A stretch of DNA of 10,238 nucleotides. Origin: DATDOO01 sp035293245 (GTDB lineage: Bacteria; Pseudomonadota; Gammaproteobacteria; Methylococcales; Methylococcaceae). The DNA lies in the NCBI GenBank assembly GCA_035293245.1, contig DATDOO010000144.1:1-10238 (forward strand), in the 5' to 3' direction. Below, one piece after another: positions 1-5,604 of the stretch (position 1 is the first letter of the stretch; every line of letters begins with the position of its first letter). The notes beneath the pieces are model-generated. The model searched no databases and was not told the DNA's origin. It was given only the letters and a program-made list of their open reading frames with translations. Both the position numbers and the translations under genes were made by a program.

Positions 1-36
1 CGGTGCTCCCCTACCCCACCCTGCACGGCAAAACCG

Positions 37-534
37 TCACCCACCAAGCACCTCGGCCAAGCCCGCCAGCGGCACTGCGCTGATGCCTTCCGCCAGCGGC
101 CAGGGGTCGCCTTCGCCGTGACAGACGACGTAAAGCTGTTCCAGTTCCAGCACCTCCCGCGCCGAGCGCATGGCGGGGGGGACGTGGGGGGAACGGGTGA
201 GTTTGACTTCAAACCCTAAGCGCCGGCCGTCGCGGACAATGAAGAGGTCCAGCTCCGCGCCGGTATGCACACCCCAGAAATACGCTTGGTCGCGGCGGGC
301 ACCGGCGCGGCGCAGGATTTCATGCAACACAAAGCCTTCCCAGGAGGCGCCGCATTTGGGATGGGCCAACAGTTCCCTTTCGCCGACGATGCCGAGCAGG
401 CTGTGCAGGATGCCGGTATCGGCCAGATAGACCTTGGGCGCCTTGACTTCACGCTTGCCCAGGTTGGTATGCCAGGGGCGCAAACGCCAGGCCATGAAAC
501 CGTGAAAATCCGGATTACCAGTCCGATATTTCAC
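37..534 (-). pseudogene. C-terminal fragment of an AAA-ATPase/DUF4143 family protein
   Basis: The 165-residue reading frame matches only the C-terminal part of the AAA_14-DUF4143 ATPase family. Seen: a PWHTNLGKREVKAPKVYLAD segment at about residues 20-40, followed by DTGILHSLLGI, WEGFVLHEILRR, and the ELDLF...GFEVKLT block typical of the nuclease-like DUF4143 domain. Family members are usually about 380-430 residues with an N-terminal P-loop ATPase; that part is absent. An in-frame TAA lies two codons before the GTG start, and the first residues (MKYR) are encoded by sequence that recurs at 7074-7083, so the N-terminus is probably repeat-derived. I infer a decayed gene, broken next to the repeat at 561. 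Family function is poorly defined; some members lie near toxin-antitoxin and mobile loci. Confidence is high for the family and moderate for pseudogene status. Confidence 0.75.
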
Positions 535-560
535 CGTTTACAGCATGGAATGTGCGCATG

Positions 561-614
561 TCAGGAGGCGCATCGTTCGCGATCGATGCGGTTCGCGAAC
601 TCGCCGCATCTTAC
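561..614 (+). repeat. REP-like palindromic repeat, copy A
   Basis: This is the best copy of a family also present at 3660-3690, 4521-4572 and 7088-7124. GATGCGG (585-591) pairs with CCGCATC (604-610) around a 12-nt loop. The same segment can instead pair upstream: CGCATCG (569-575) with CGATGCG (584-590). The two folds are mutually exclusive. The copy sits just upstream of the truncated DUF4143 frame. REP-like elements are common between genes in gammaproteobacteria; the role here is unknown. Confidence 0.7.
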
Positions 615-641
615 CGCTCCGCAGATTTTCGGCTAACCAAG

Positions 642-743
642 GTAGCCCGGAGGCCCCGCCGCGGGGCGTCCGGGAACTGCGTCGGGCGGTGAATTGTTTC
701 GTCCGCGTGGGTTCCCGGACGCGCCAGCGCGCCTCCGGGCTAC
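642..743. repeat. Nested inverted repeat (102-bp cruciform-like element)
   Basis: Outer arms GTAGCCCGGAGGC (642-654) and GCCTCCGGGCTAC (731-743) are perfect 13-bp reverse complements. Inner arms GTCCGGGAAC (668-677) and GTTCCCGGAC (711-720) are perfect 10-bp complements. The spacers between inner and outer arms also contain small palindromes (653-667; 721-730), so the element could form a branched structure. It resembles the widespread intergenic repeats that begin GTAGCCCGG. It lies about 100 bp past the stop codon of the reverse transcriptase gene and may limit read-through, but no T-run follows to make it a classical terminator. Confidence 0.75.
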
Positions 744-842
744 GGCATGCCGCGCTGCAATCGGCGCCGGGCGGCTGATGGCTCCGGCGGGACTTATTGG
801 TACTCGCACCGCAAAACCATCGCCCGCTACCAGCGCGCCGGT

Positions 843-2183
843 TCAAGCGTCCCAAACGATCTCGGCCAGCATCGCCTTCAGCCGCCGTCCCCGCTCCGGG
901 TTGCAGGCGCCGATGTGGCTCACGTGGCCCGCCAGCTTCAGGCGGAATTCCGGCAAGGGCAGATCGGTCTGGCTGGCCGCGCCGAAGCGCCGGCAGTTGT
1001 GCAGCGTGGCTTTGATGCGGTCGTAATAACGCCGGTCCACGTTGACCCCCTCGTTGACCACCACGCCGGTGACGTGCTGGCGGGTGGATTGCGCCATGAC
1101 CCGGGTCTTGCGGAAATTGACCGCAAAGCCCTCGTCCGCGGCGATGGCGCCGGCCAAGGGAATGAAGCGTTCGACGGCGCGCTGGAACGCGCGGTCGCCG
1201 GAGAACGTCAGGTCGTCGGCGTAGCGGCTGTAATTGGCGCCGCAGGCATCGGCGGCGGCTTGCAGCCGCACGTCCAGGGCGAATGCACACAGATTGGCCA
1301 GCGCCGGCGAAGTGGGCGCCCCCTGGGGCAGATGGGGGGAGCGCAAGCGGCGCACGGCGCGCCACTGCACCGCCCGCAGTTCGGGCGCATGGCCCGGCGG
1401 CTCGAAGGCTTCGGCGACGGCCTTGGGCGCGCGGTGGATGCAGAGCACGGTCAGCCAGTGGGCGACGCCGTCGGGATAACCCAGGGAACGAAACAGCGCC
1501 CGCACCCGCCCGGCGCCCACGTTCAGGAAAAAATCCTGCAAATCCAGCCGCACCACCACCGCCTGACCCACGTGCTGCGCCGCATGGGTCCGGCAGGAAC
1601 GGGCACGGCGGAAACCGTGGGCCGCCTCGTGGGGCGGCAGGTATTCCAGAAGACCGGTCAGGATTTTCCGCTGCACGGCGCACAGGCGCGGCTTGGGCAC
1701 TTCCAGAAGGCGGAAGCCGCCGGAGCGCTTGGCCAGCCAGCGGTAGCGGTAGTGCTGCAACGCCTCGGGCGCGGCGGCATCGCGGTATTGCAGCGAGCGG
1801 ACGATTCCTTCCAGAACCTGGGGTTCCAGGTCCAGCCAGCGTGCCAAATCCGCCTGGGTGGGCAAATCCGGCCGGCAGGCTTCGAAAGAATCCGGCCCCG
1901 GCGCCATGCGGGGCGGCGCCAGCACGTACTGCCGGACGCGCAAATGCCCGCCGCCGATCCAGGCGTGCCCGAACAGGGGCGATGCCAGAATGGCTTCGAG
2001 AATTCCGGCGCGCGAGCGCTGATCCCAGCGCTCCCCGTACGACTTGAGCAGCTCTCGCACCAGGAGCCGCAGCCAGGCTGGCCGGCTCCCCAGCACGTCC
2101 GCGCAGCATGCCACCAGAGGCGCCAGGCGCGGAGGCTGCGACAGCAAAGCATCCGTCAGGGCGGCAGCCACCTGTTTTTTCAT
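843..2183 (-). CDS. Retron-type reverse transcriptase
   Basis: A 446-residue RNA-directed DNA polymerase. After an N-terminal extension of about 105 residues of unknown function come retron RT landmarks: RYRWLAKRSGGFRLLEVPKP (~146-165), AHGF (188-191), THAAQH (199-204) at the place of the retron NAxxH motif (N replaced by H), DLQDFF (214-219, motif A), LPQGAPTSPALAN (285-297, motif B), YADD (321-324, catalytic) and VTG (371-373, the retron motif Y). The ATG at 2183 was chosen because the frame upstream overlaps the msr-msd RNA and homology lies downstream; an upstream GGGG may act as a weak ribosome site. No maturase or endonuclease domain is present, which argues against a group II intron. 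The long N-terminal extension and the lack of an adjacent effector recall myxobacterial retron RTs; that likeness is inference. The RNA template lies 27 nt upstream. Confidence 0.9.
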   Translation of the reverse strand: MKKQVAAALTDALLSQPPRLAPLVACCADVLGSRPAWLRLLVRELLKSYGERWDQRSRAGILEAILASPLFGHAWIGGGHLRVRQYVLAPPRMAPGPDSFEACRPDLPTQADLARWLDLEPQVLEGIVRSLQYRDAAAPEALQHYRYRWLAKRSGGFRLLEVPKPRLCAVQRKILTGLLEYLPPHEAAHGFRRARSCRTHAAQHVGQAVVVRLDLQDFFLNVGAGRVRALFRSLGYPDGVAHWLTVLCIHRAPKAVAEAFEPPGHAPELRAVQWRAVRRLRSPHLPQGAPTSPALANLCAFALDVRLQAAADACGANYSRYADDLTFSGDRAFQRAVERFIPLAGAIAADEGFAVNFRKTRVMAQSTRQHVTGVVVNEGVNVDRRYYDRIKATLHNCRRFGAASQTDLPLPEFRLKLAGHVSHIGACNPERGRRLKAMLAEIVWDA

Positions 2184-2210
2184 GGCATCCCCATGGCCCT
2201 TCGAAGAAAA

Positions 2211-2375
2211 GCGGCGCGCTCCAACGAGACGGGTCGAGCAACGGCCGTCCGGCGCGCAACGCCGGAAAGCCGGTGCGGCGAATGGCGAACACTCCTTTGC
2301 CGTGGGGTAGCCCCACAGAGACCGTGCGGCTCGATTCAGAGAACCTTTGCCTTCGGCCGGCTTGGAGCGCGCCGC
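2211..2375 (-). ncRNA. Retron msr-msd RNA (template/primer for the adjacent RT)
   Basis: Read on the minus strand, the region has the full retron layout. Arm a1, GCGGCGCGCTCCAA (2375-2362), is perfectly complementary over 14 bp to a2, TTGGAGCGCGCCGC (2224-2211). The base after a1 is G (2361) in an AAGC context, like the branch-point guanosine after a1 in Eco1. The msr part has a 5-bp hairpin with loop UCU (2345-2333) and an 8-bp hairpin with loop CUA (2318-2300). The msd part is a long stem-loop (2276-2238): a perfect 7-bp inner stem TCCGGCG/CGCCGGA with a 5-nt loop, extended by about 8 more pairs across two single mismatches. The RT start codon lies 27 nt past a2. The predicted cDNA would be roughly 65-70 nt. 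The ends and the exact msr/msd boundary are inferred. Confidence 0.85.
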
Positions 2376-2379
2376 CGAC

Positions 2380-2409
2380 ACGATAGAGGCGTGCGCCGGC
2401 GAGCGTCAA
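2380..2409 (-). promoter_or_regulatory. Sigma70-like promoter of the retron
   Basis: On the minus strand, TTGACG (2409-2404) and TATCGT (2385-2380) are separated by 18 bp and match the -35 and -10 consensus at 5/6 and 4/6 positions. The expected start point, about 7 nt downstream (near 2373), falls at the first bases of arm a1. That is where a retron transcript should begin, which makes the promoter more credible than its sequence alone. It would drive msr-msd and RT as one transcript. Confidence 0.65.
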
Positions 2410-2561
2410 TCACTGCGAAGTGCGGTGGCAAGGCTTTGACTTTCGGAGTAGCGTCGTTCCGCTTCCTGAACCGGCCTAGATCCGTGGGACTGGGCAGTGG
2501 CTCTGCGAATATATCCTCCCTGTTTTCCCCGTCACTTTTCCCGACCGGATACCGGCTTACC

Positions 2562-2581
2562 GTATATACTCATGCGTATAT
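2562..2581 (+). promoter_or_regulatory. Putative vapBC promoter/operator palindrome
   Basis: ATATAC (2564-2569) and GTATAT (2576-2581) form a perfect inverted repeat with a 6-nt spacer, in an AT-rich patch within GC-rich DNA. TATACT (2565-2570) fits a -10 box; no convincing -35 was seen. It lies 26 bp before the vapB start. AbrB-type antitoxins with their VapC partners commonly repress their own promoter through such palindromes; autoregulation here is inferred. Confidence 0.5.
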
Positions 2582-2606
2582 CATTGCGAGCCACGAAGGA
2601 GCTTCC

Positions 2607-2837
2607 ATGACCATCGCGCGCATCTTCAAGTCCGGCAATAGTCAGGCTGTTCGCCTGCCCAAGGAATACCGCTTTGCGACCGCCGAGGTGGAAATCTTCC
2701 GCCGAGGCGACGAAGTGGTATTGCGCGAACACAAACCCAGCGCCGCCGACGTCTTTGACCTGCTGGCCAGTTTCCCCGAGGATTTCATGGCCGAAGGCCG
2801 CCGGGACGCGCCACCCCAGCAACGGGAAGCGCTGTAA
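2607..2837 (+). CDS. vapB: VapB-type antitoxin (AbrB/MazE-like DNA-binding fold)
   Basis: A 76-residue protein. Residues 1-46 (MTIARIFKSGNSQAVRLPKE onward) are the classic SpoVT/AbrB swapped-hairpin domain of VapB antitoxins, with the SGNSQAVRLP signature. The C-terminal half (HKPSAADVFDLLASFPEDF and after) would be the toxin-wrapping tail. GAAGGAG ends 5 nt before the ATG, which decides the start. The stop overlaps the vapC start as TAATG, so the two are translationally coupled. It should neutralise VapC and repress the operon by binding the palindrome at 2564-2581. The same frame stays open far upstream, but that stretch is an antisense shadow of the retron RT. Identification is secure at family level. 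Confidence 0.88.
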   Translation: MTIARIFKSGNSQAVRLPKEYRFATAEVEIFRRGDEVVLREHKPSAADVFDLLASFPEDFMAEGRRDAPPQQREAL

Positions 2838-3262
2838 TGGCCACCGCGCCGAGCCAGCCCGTTTACCTGCTGGACACCAACATCTGCATATACATCGCCA
2901 AGCACAATCCCCCGGCCGTGCGCGAACGCTTCGCCCGGCACAGCGCCGAAGAACTGGCCATGTCCGTGATGACTTACGGGGAACTGTGCCATGGTGCCGA
3001 GAAAAGCCAGGCGCGGGACAAATCGCTCGCCATCCTGCAAAAACTGACCCGCCATATCCAGATACTGCCCCTGCCGCCGGATGCCGGAACGCAATACGGC
3101 CGGATTCGTGCCACCTTGGAACGCAACGGCGAGGTCATCGGCAACAACGACCTGTGGATTGCCGCCCACGCCCAAACCGCCGCGCTGACCCTGGTAACCA
3201 ACAACGAACGGGAGTTCGTAAGAGTGGAAGGGCTTCGGGTGGAAAACTGGGTTTCGTCGTAA
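2837..3262 (+). CDS. vapC: VapC-type PIN-domain ribonuclease toxin
   Basis: A 141-residue PIN domain protein. The acidic, metal-binding active site is visible: D13 in YLLDTN, E49 in TYGEL, D105 in NNDLWIAAHA, with N122/N123 in LVTNNEREF where many relatives have an Asp. The pattern IGNNDLWIAAHA is typical of the VapC/FitB group that includes tRNA(fMet)-cleaving toxins; the substrate is inferred by subgroup only. Length is normal for the family. The ATG overlaps the vapB stop (TAATG), and the toxin should be held inactive by VapB. Divergent orientation and an own operator make it independent of the neighbouring retron, although both are conflict-type systems. Confidence 0.88.
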   Translation: MATAPSQPVYLLDTNICIYIAKHNPPAVRERFARHSAEELAMSVMTYGELCHGAEKSQARDKSLAILQKLTRHIQILPLPPDAGTQYGRIRATLERNGEVIGNNDLWIAAHAQTAALTLVTNNEREFVRVEGLRVENWVSS

Positions 3263-3291
3263 TATTCGCGATACCACATTGGAGATCAGCC

Positions 3292-3669
3292 ATGGAAAGT
3301 ATCCGCAGAATTTCCACCCTCCTCATCGCCCTGAGCCTCATCCTGCCCGAGCGCTCCTGCGTCAATGCGGGCCAGACCGAGATTCACTATCCCCTGTCCC
3401 ACGCCGATTCCGTCTGGTCGGTCGCGGTCATTGTGGCCCTCTACATGCTCCCGCTGGTCTTTCTTTTGTTTACCCGTTTTCGCCTGGCGTTACTCGCGGC
3501 CGGAATGGCCGTAGTCGCTGCGGGGCTGTATTTCATTTCCTACGGCGCCACCATTTTCGCGACCCAGTTACTGGTGGGGTGGTATACCTATACGCTCGGG
3601 GCGGCTGCCTATCTGCTTGCGTCGTTGGTTGAATTGAAGCGGATGCTGGTAATCCGGAGGATACGGTGA
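3292..3669 (+). CDS. Small hypothetical membrane protein with four hydrophobic segments
   Basis: A 125-residue protein that I do not recognise. Four hydrophobic stretches are visible: residues about 6-20 (ISTLLIALSLIL, possibly a signal anchor), about 43-62 (VAVIVALYMLPLVFLLF), about 66-90 (LALLAAGMAVVAAGLYFISY) and about 95-113 (WYTYTLGAAAYLLASLVE). It ends in the basic tail RMLVIRRIR. The start is supported by GGAG (3281-3284), 7 nt before the ATG. The last codons and the TGA lie in a palindromic repeat copy (3660-3690), so the C-terminus may be repeat-modified. It follows vapC by 29 bp on the same strand, but nothing suggests a shared function. Confidence 0.6.
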   Translation: MESIRRISTLLIALSLILPERSCVNAGQTEIHYPLSHADSVWSVAVIVALYMLPLVFLLFTRFRLALLAAGMAVVAAGLYFISYGATIFATQLLVGWYTYTLGAAAYLLASLVELKRMLVIRRIR

Positions 3670-3690
3670 ATCGGCGAACCGCATCGCTCC
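3660..3690 (-). repeat. REP-like palindromic repeat, copy D
   Basis: On the minus strand this reads CAGGAGCGATGCGG, a 12-nt loop, then CCGTATC, matching copy A in stem and loop. In the RNA sense of the minus strand the single change (CCGCATC to CCGTATC) keeps pairing as a G-U wobble. It covers the stop codon of the small membrane protein gene (TGA 3667-3669). Confidence 0.6.
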
Positions 3691-3751
3691 TGGTGCAAAT
3701 GGGTAACTATTTTAGTCATCATTATTGAATATATTTCATGGAGGCTTACCA

Positions 3752-4495
3752 ATGAAGGTGGTAAAAATATTTATAGCCACGTTTGCATTGACATTAATAG
3801 GCACCCCGGCCAGCGCCACACAATGGCCCGATTTTCCATTCCTCTATGCCGTCGGAACAGCAAAACGAGAAGTTCCTCCCGACTTGGCGACCGTCACTTT
3901 TGGGGTAGAGGCGTTTGACGAAAGCCCGGAGAATGCCCTGGAAGTGATTAGGAAACGCAATGTAGAACTGGCGGTGGTATTCAAAGAACTTAATATCTTC
4001 GACAACGACGTGGAAGCTTACGAAATCGACAAGCAAGCGGTCCGGCAACAAAAAGACTACCAAGATCTAAAAATACTCGGCTATGAGGTCAAGCGGAATT
4101 ATTTGGTCACGTTAAGGGGCCTGGGCCTATATCAGCAATTCCTGGAAAAACTTCTCAGGCTCAAGAACGTGGTGAACATCGACGCACGCTTTAACGTTGC
4201 GAACCGGGCTAAAATTGAGGCGGAACTCACTGTGGAAGCCTGCTCCGACGCGAAAGCCAGCGCCGAACGTATGGCCGGCGGCGTGGGCACAAAACTGGGG
4301 GCCGTATTCGCCATATCGGACCGCGCTTTCTCCGATCTCGAAGAGCGCTTTGGTATGTCGGGCTCGGAGGAAAAACTTGATCGGATATTTCAGAAATCGA
4401 TGATGAAAGGGGATGAGTCAACACGGCTTATATACGTGCCGGCCAGCATCACGGTGCAAAAACGGGTAAATGTCGTGTTCAAACTCGAACACTAA
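3752..4495 (+). CDS. Periplasmic SIMPL-domain (DUF541) protein
   Basis: A 247-residue protein with a clear Sec signal peptide: MKVVK, a hydrophobic core, then a PASA cleavage site after A22. The rest fits the SIMPL/DUF541 family (BP26/OMP28-like): YAVGTAKREVPPDLATVTFG near the mature N-terminus, the ALEVIRKRNVELAVVFKELNI helix, LGYEVKRNYLVTLRGL, and a second VANRAKIEAELTVEACSDAK helix. Some family members assemble into periplasmic or outer-membrane oligomers; the exact role is unknown. GGAGG (3740-3744), 7 nt before the ATG at 3752, decides the start over a TTG 27 bases upstream. The gene is clearly less GC-rich than its neighbours and has an AT-rich leader, which suggests separate origin or strong promoter DNA. 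It is probably monocistronic. Confidence 0.8.
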   Translation: MKVVKIFIATFALTLIGTPASATQWPDFPFLYAVGTAKREVPPDLATVTFGVEAFDESPENALEVIRKRNVELAVVFKELNIFDNDVEAYEIDKQAVRQQKDYQDLKILGYEVKRNYLVTLRGLGLYQQFLEKLLRLKNVVNIDARFNVANRAKIEAELTVEACSDAKASAERMAGGVGTKLGAVFAISDRAFSDLEERFGMSGSEEKLDRIFQKSMMKGDESTRLIYVPASITVQKRVNVVFKLEH

Positions 4496-4510
4496 CTAAC
4501 CAGTTCGTAG

Positions 4511-5476
4511 GTGTACCGACGTCAGGAGACGCATCAGTCGCGAACGATGCGCTTCGCCGACTCAGCGCATACGGCCCTCTTGCCGAATCCGAAAGGGGGC
4601 GAGCCGATCTGGTTCACGCCCGATCCGGGATGGAACTATAATCCGGGCCGCGCCGCTTTTACGCCGGATTTGAGCCGCTACGATCCGAAACTGGCGGAGG
4701 CGTTCCGGGCCGAGGCGAGATTGCTTGATGCCGGCCGTCCCTCTACTCTTGAATCCATGGACGATCACAAACCAGCGCGAACCGCGTGGAACGGCTTCCC
4801 GGATGTATCGATCCAGGCGAGCGAAAGCGCCGTGAAGCAGCATCCGCAGTATGCCGCCGCGAAATCCGGCGAGATCGACGCGGCGTTCGCCCTGGTGATC
4901 GATACCCTGGATGTGGCTCGGATCGGCGCGGCTCTTGGCGATTCCAAGCCTGTTGTCGCGGGCGTTCAGGCGGTGGAAGGCGCCTCGGTGAACGTCATCC
5001 CCGAGGTCATGGCTGCGTATGTGGCGCAAACCTTGGGGTTGCCGGTGGATGCGCAAATCGTGCAGATCAACCGGGTGGGGCACACGGGCGCATCCGGCTT
5101 CCATCGTCTGGCGACGCCGGCGCTGTTCGACGGCGCCGTAGAATCCGGGAAGGATTATGTGCTGATGGACGATTTCGTCGGACAGGGCGGCACTCTGGCC
5201 AACTTGCGCGGTCATATCGAGCAGTCCGGAGGCCGCGTGATCCTGGCGGTTGCGCTGACCGGGAAGCCGTTTTCATCGCGGCTCGCGCTATCCGAAACCA
5301 CGTTGCAACAATTGAGAGCGAAACATGGCCCAGACCTCGAAAACTGGTGGCGAGAACGCTTCGGATACGGTTTCGAGCTTCTTACAGAATCTGAAGCAAG
5401 ATACCTCCTCAACACCCAGGATGCTGACACCGTCCGAGCAAGAATCCTTGCGGACGTTCAAACGCCGGATTCATGA
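4511..5476 (+). CDS. Prophage-derived remnant: Mu-F head-protein tail fused to a phosphoribosyltransferase domain
   Basis: The open frame encodes 321 residues. Residues 34-65 (WFTPDPGWNYNPGRAAFTPD and after) match the C-terminal tail typical of Mu gpF-type phage head morphogenesis proteins. Residues about 215-245 hold a type I phosphoribosyltransferase PRPP loop, VLMDDFVGQGGTLANL, after a strand/helix array (VNVIPEVMAAYVAQTLGLPV). Such MuF-plus-effector fusions are known among phage polyvalent proteins. The MuF core, normally several hundred residues upstream, is missing. The nominal GTG start and first ~20 residues lie in the palindromic repeat, so translation may really start at ATG 4547 or 4758, or not at all. 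The PRTase domain looks intact. I infer a decayed or domesticated prophage fragment; the substrate of the PRTase is unknown. Confidence 0.65.
   Translation: MYRRQETHQSRTMRFADSAHTALLPNPKGGEPIWFTPDPGWNYNPGRAAFTPDLSRYDPKLAEAFRAEARLLDAGRPSTLESMDDHKPARTAWNGFPDVSIQASESAVKQHPQYAAAKSGEIDAAFALVIDTLDVARIGAALGDSKPVVAGVQAVEGASVNVIPEVMAAYVAQTLGLPVDAQIVQINRVGHTGASGFHRLATPALFDGAVESGKDYVLMDDFVGQGGTLANLRGHIEQSGGRVILAVALTGKPFSSRLALSETTLQQLRAKHGPDLENWWRERFGYGFELLTESEARYLLNTQDADTVRARILADVQTPDS
4521..4572 (+). repeat. REP-like palindromic repeat, copy B
   Basis: ATGCGC (4547-4552) pairs with GCGCAT (4565-4570). Relative to copy A both stem positions changed together (G to C on one arm, C to G on the other), so the fold is preserved. 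The upstream alternative arm CGCATC (4530-4535) can also pair with GATGCG (4546-4551). The repeat overlaps the first codons of the phage-remnant reading frame and marks its truncated 5' end. Confidence 0.7.
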
Positions 5477-5525
5477 CCGCGTCGCCGCGCTGCTGACGGG
5501 GCTGCGGGACCGCAAGGCGGCGTGA
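5325..5525 (+). CDS. Possible small phage-type protein
   Basis: A 66-residue frame overlapping the end of the phosphoribosyltransferase gene by about 150 bp in another frame. The C-terminal part, MLTPSEQESLRTFKRRIHDR and onward, looks like a real amphipathic basic helix and continues past the end of the upstream gene. A shorter version starting at ATG 5420 (34 residues) would overlap less. Small helical proteins of this kind often follow Mu-F genes in Mu-like phages, but I cannot name a family. GAGAG a few bases before the first ATG is a weak ribosome site. It ends 15 bp before the terminator stem. Confidence 0.35.
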   Translation: MAQTSKTGGENASDTVSSFLQNLKQDTSSTPRMLTPSEQESLRTFKRRIHDRVAALLTGLRDRKAA

Positions 5526-5532
5526 CTTGATC

Positions 5533-5567
5533 GAAATAAAATCGCCTCTCCGGACCGGAGAGGCGAT
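5533..5567 (-). terminator. Intrinsic terminator of the amidohydrolase gene
   Basis: ATCGCCTCTCC (5541-5551) and GGAGAGGCGAT (5557-5567) form a perfect 11-bp GC-rich stem with loop GGACC. On the minus strand the stem runs directly into TTTTATTTC, the expected U-tract. It lies 38 bp past the amidohydrolase stop. It could also slow plus-strand transcripts from the phage remnant, but the U-tract points to the minus strand. Confidence 0.85.
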
Positions 5568-5604
5568 CAACACGCGGGTTTAGACGAACACCTCGAACGT
5601 CACA

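Noticed and set aside
843..2375. Group II intron
   Set aside because: There is no maturase or endonuclease domain, no intron domain V-like hairpin was seen, and the RT carries retron motifs (VTG, HAxxH).
2184..2381. N-terminal extension of the RT to residue 512
   Set aside because: This stretch is the msr-msd RNA; its reading frame is low-quality and homology starts after the ATG at 2183.
538..2409. 623-residue minus-strand open frame
   Set aside because: It is a shadow of the RT gene in another frame, rich in Arg/Ala/Gly, with no domain pattern.
747..2837. 696-residue plus-strand open frame
   Set aside because: It is antisense to the retron RT through most of its length; only its last 76 codons are real (vapB). 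Long shadow frames are expected in GC-rich DNA.
2607..3262. VapBC as the effector of the retron
   Set aside because: It is divergently transcribed, has its own ribosome site and operator, and is a complete toxin-antitoxin pair on its own.
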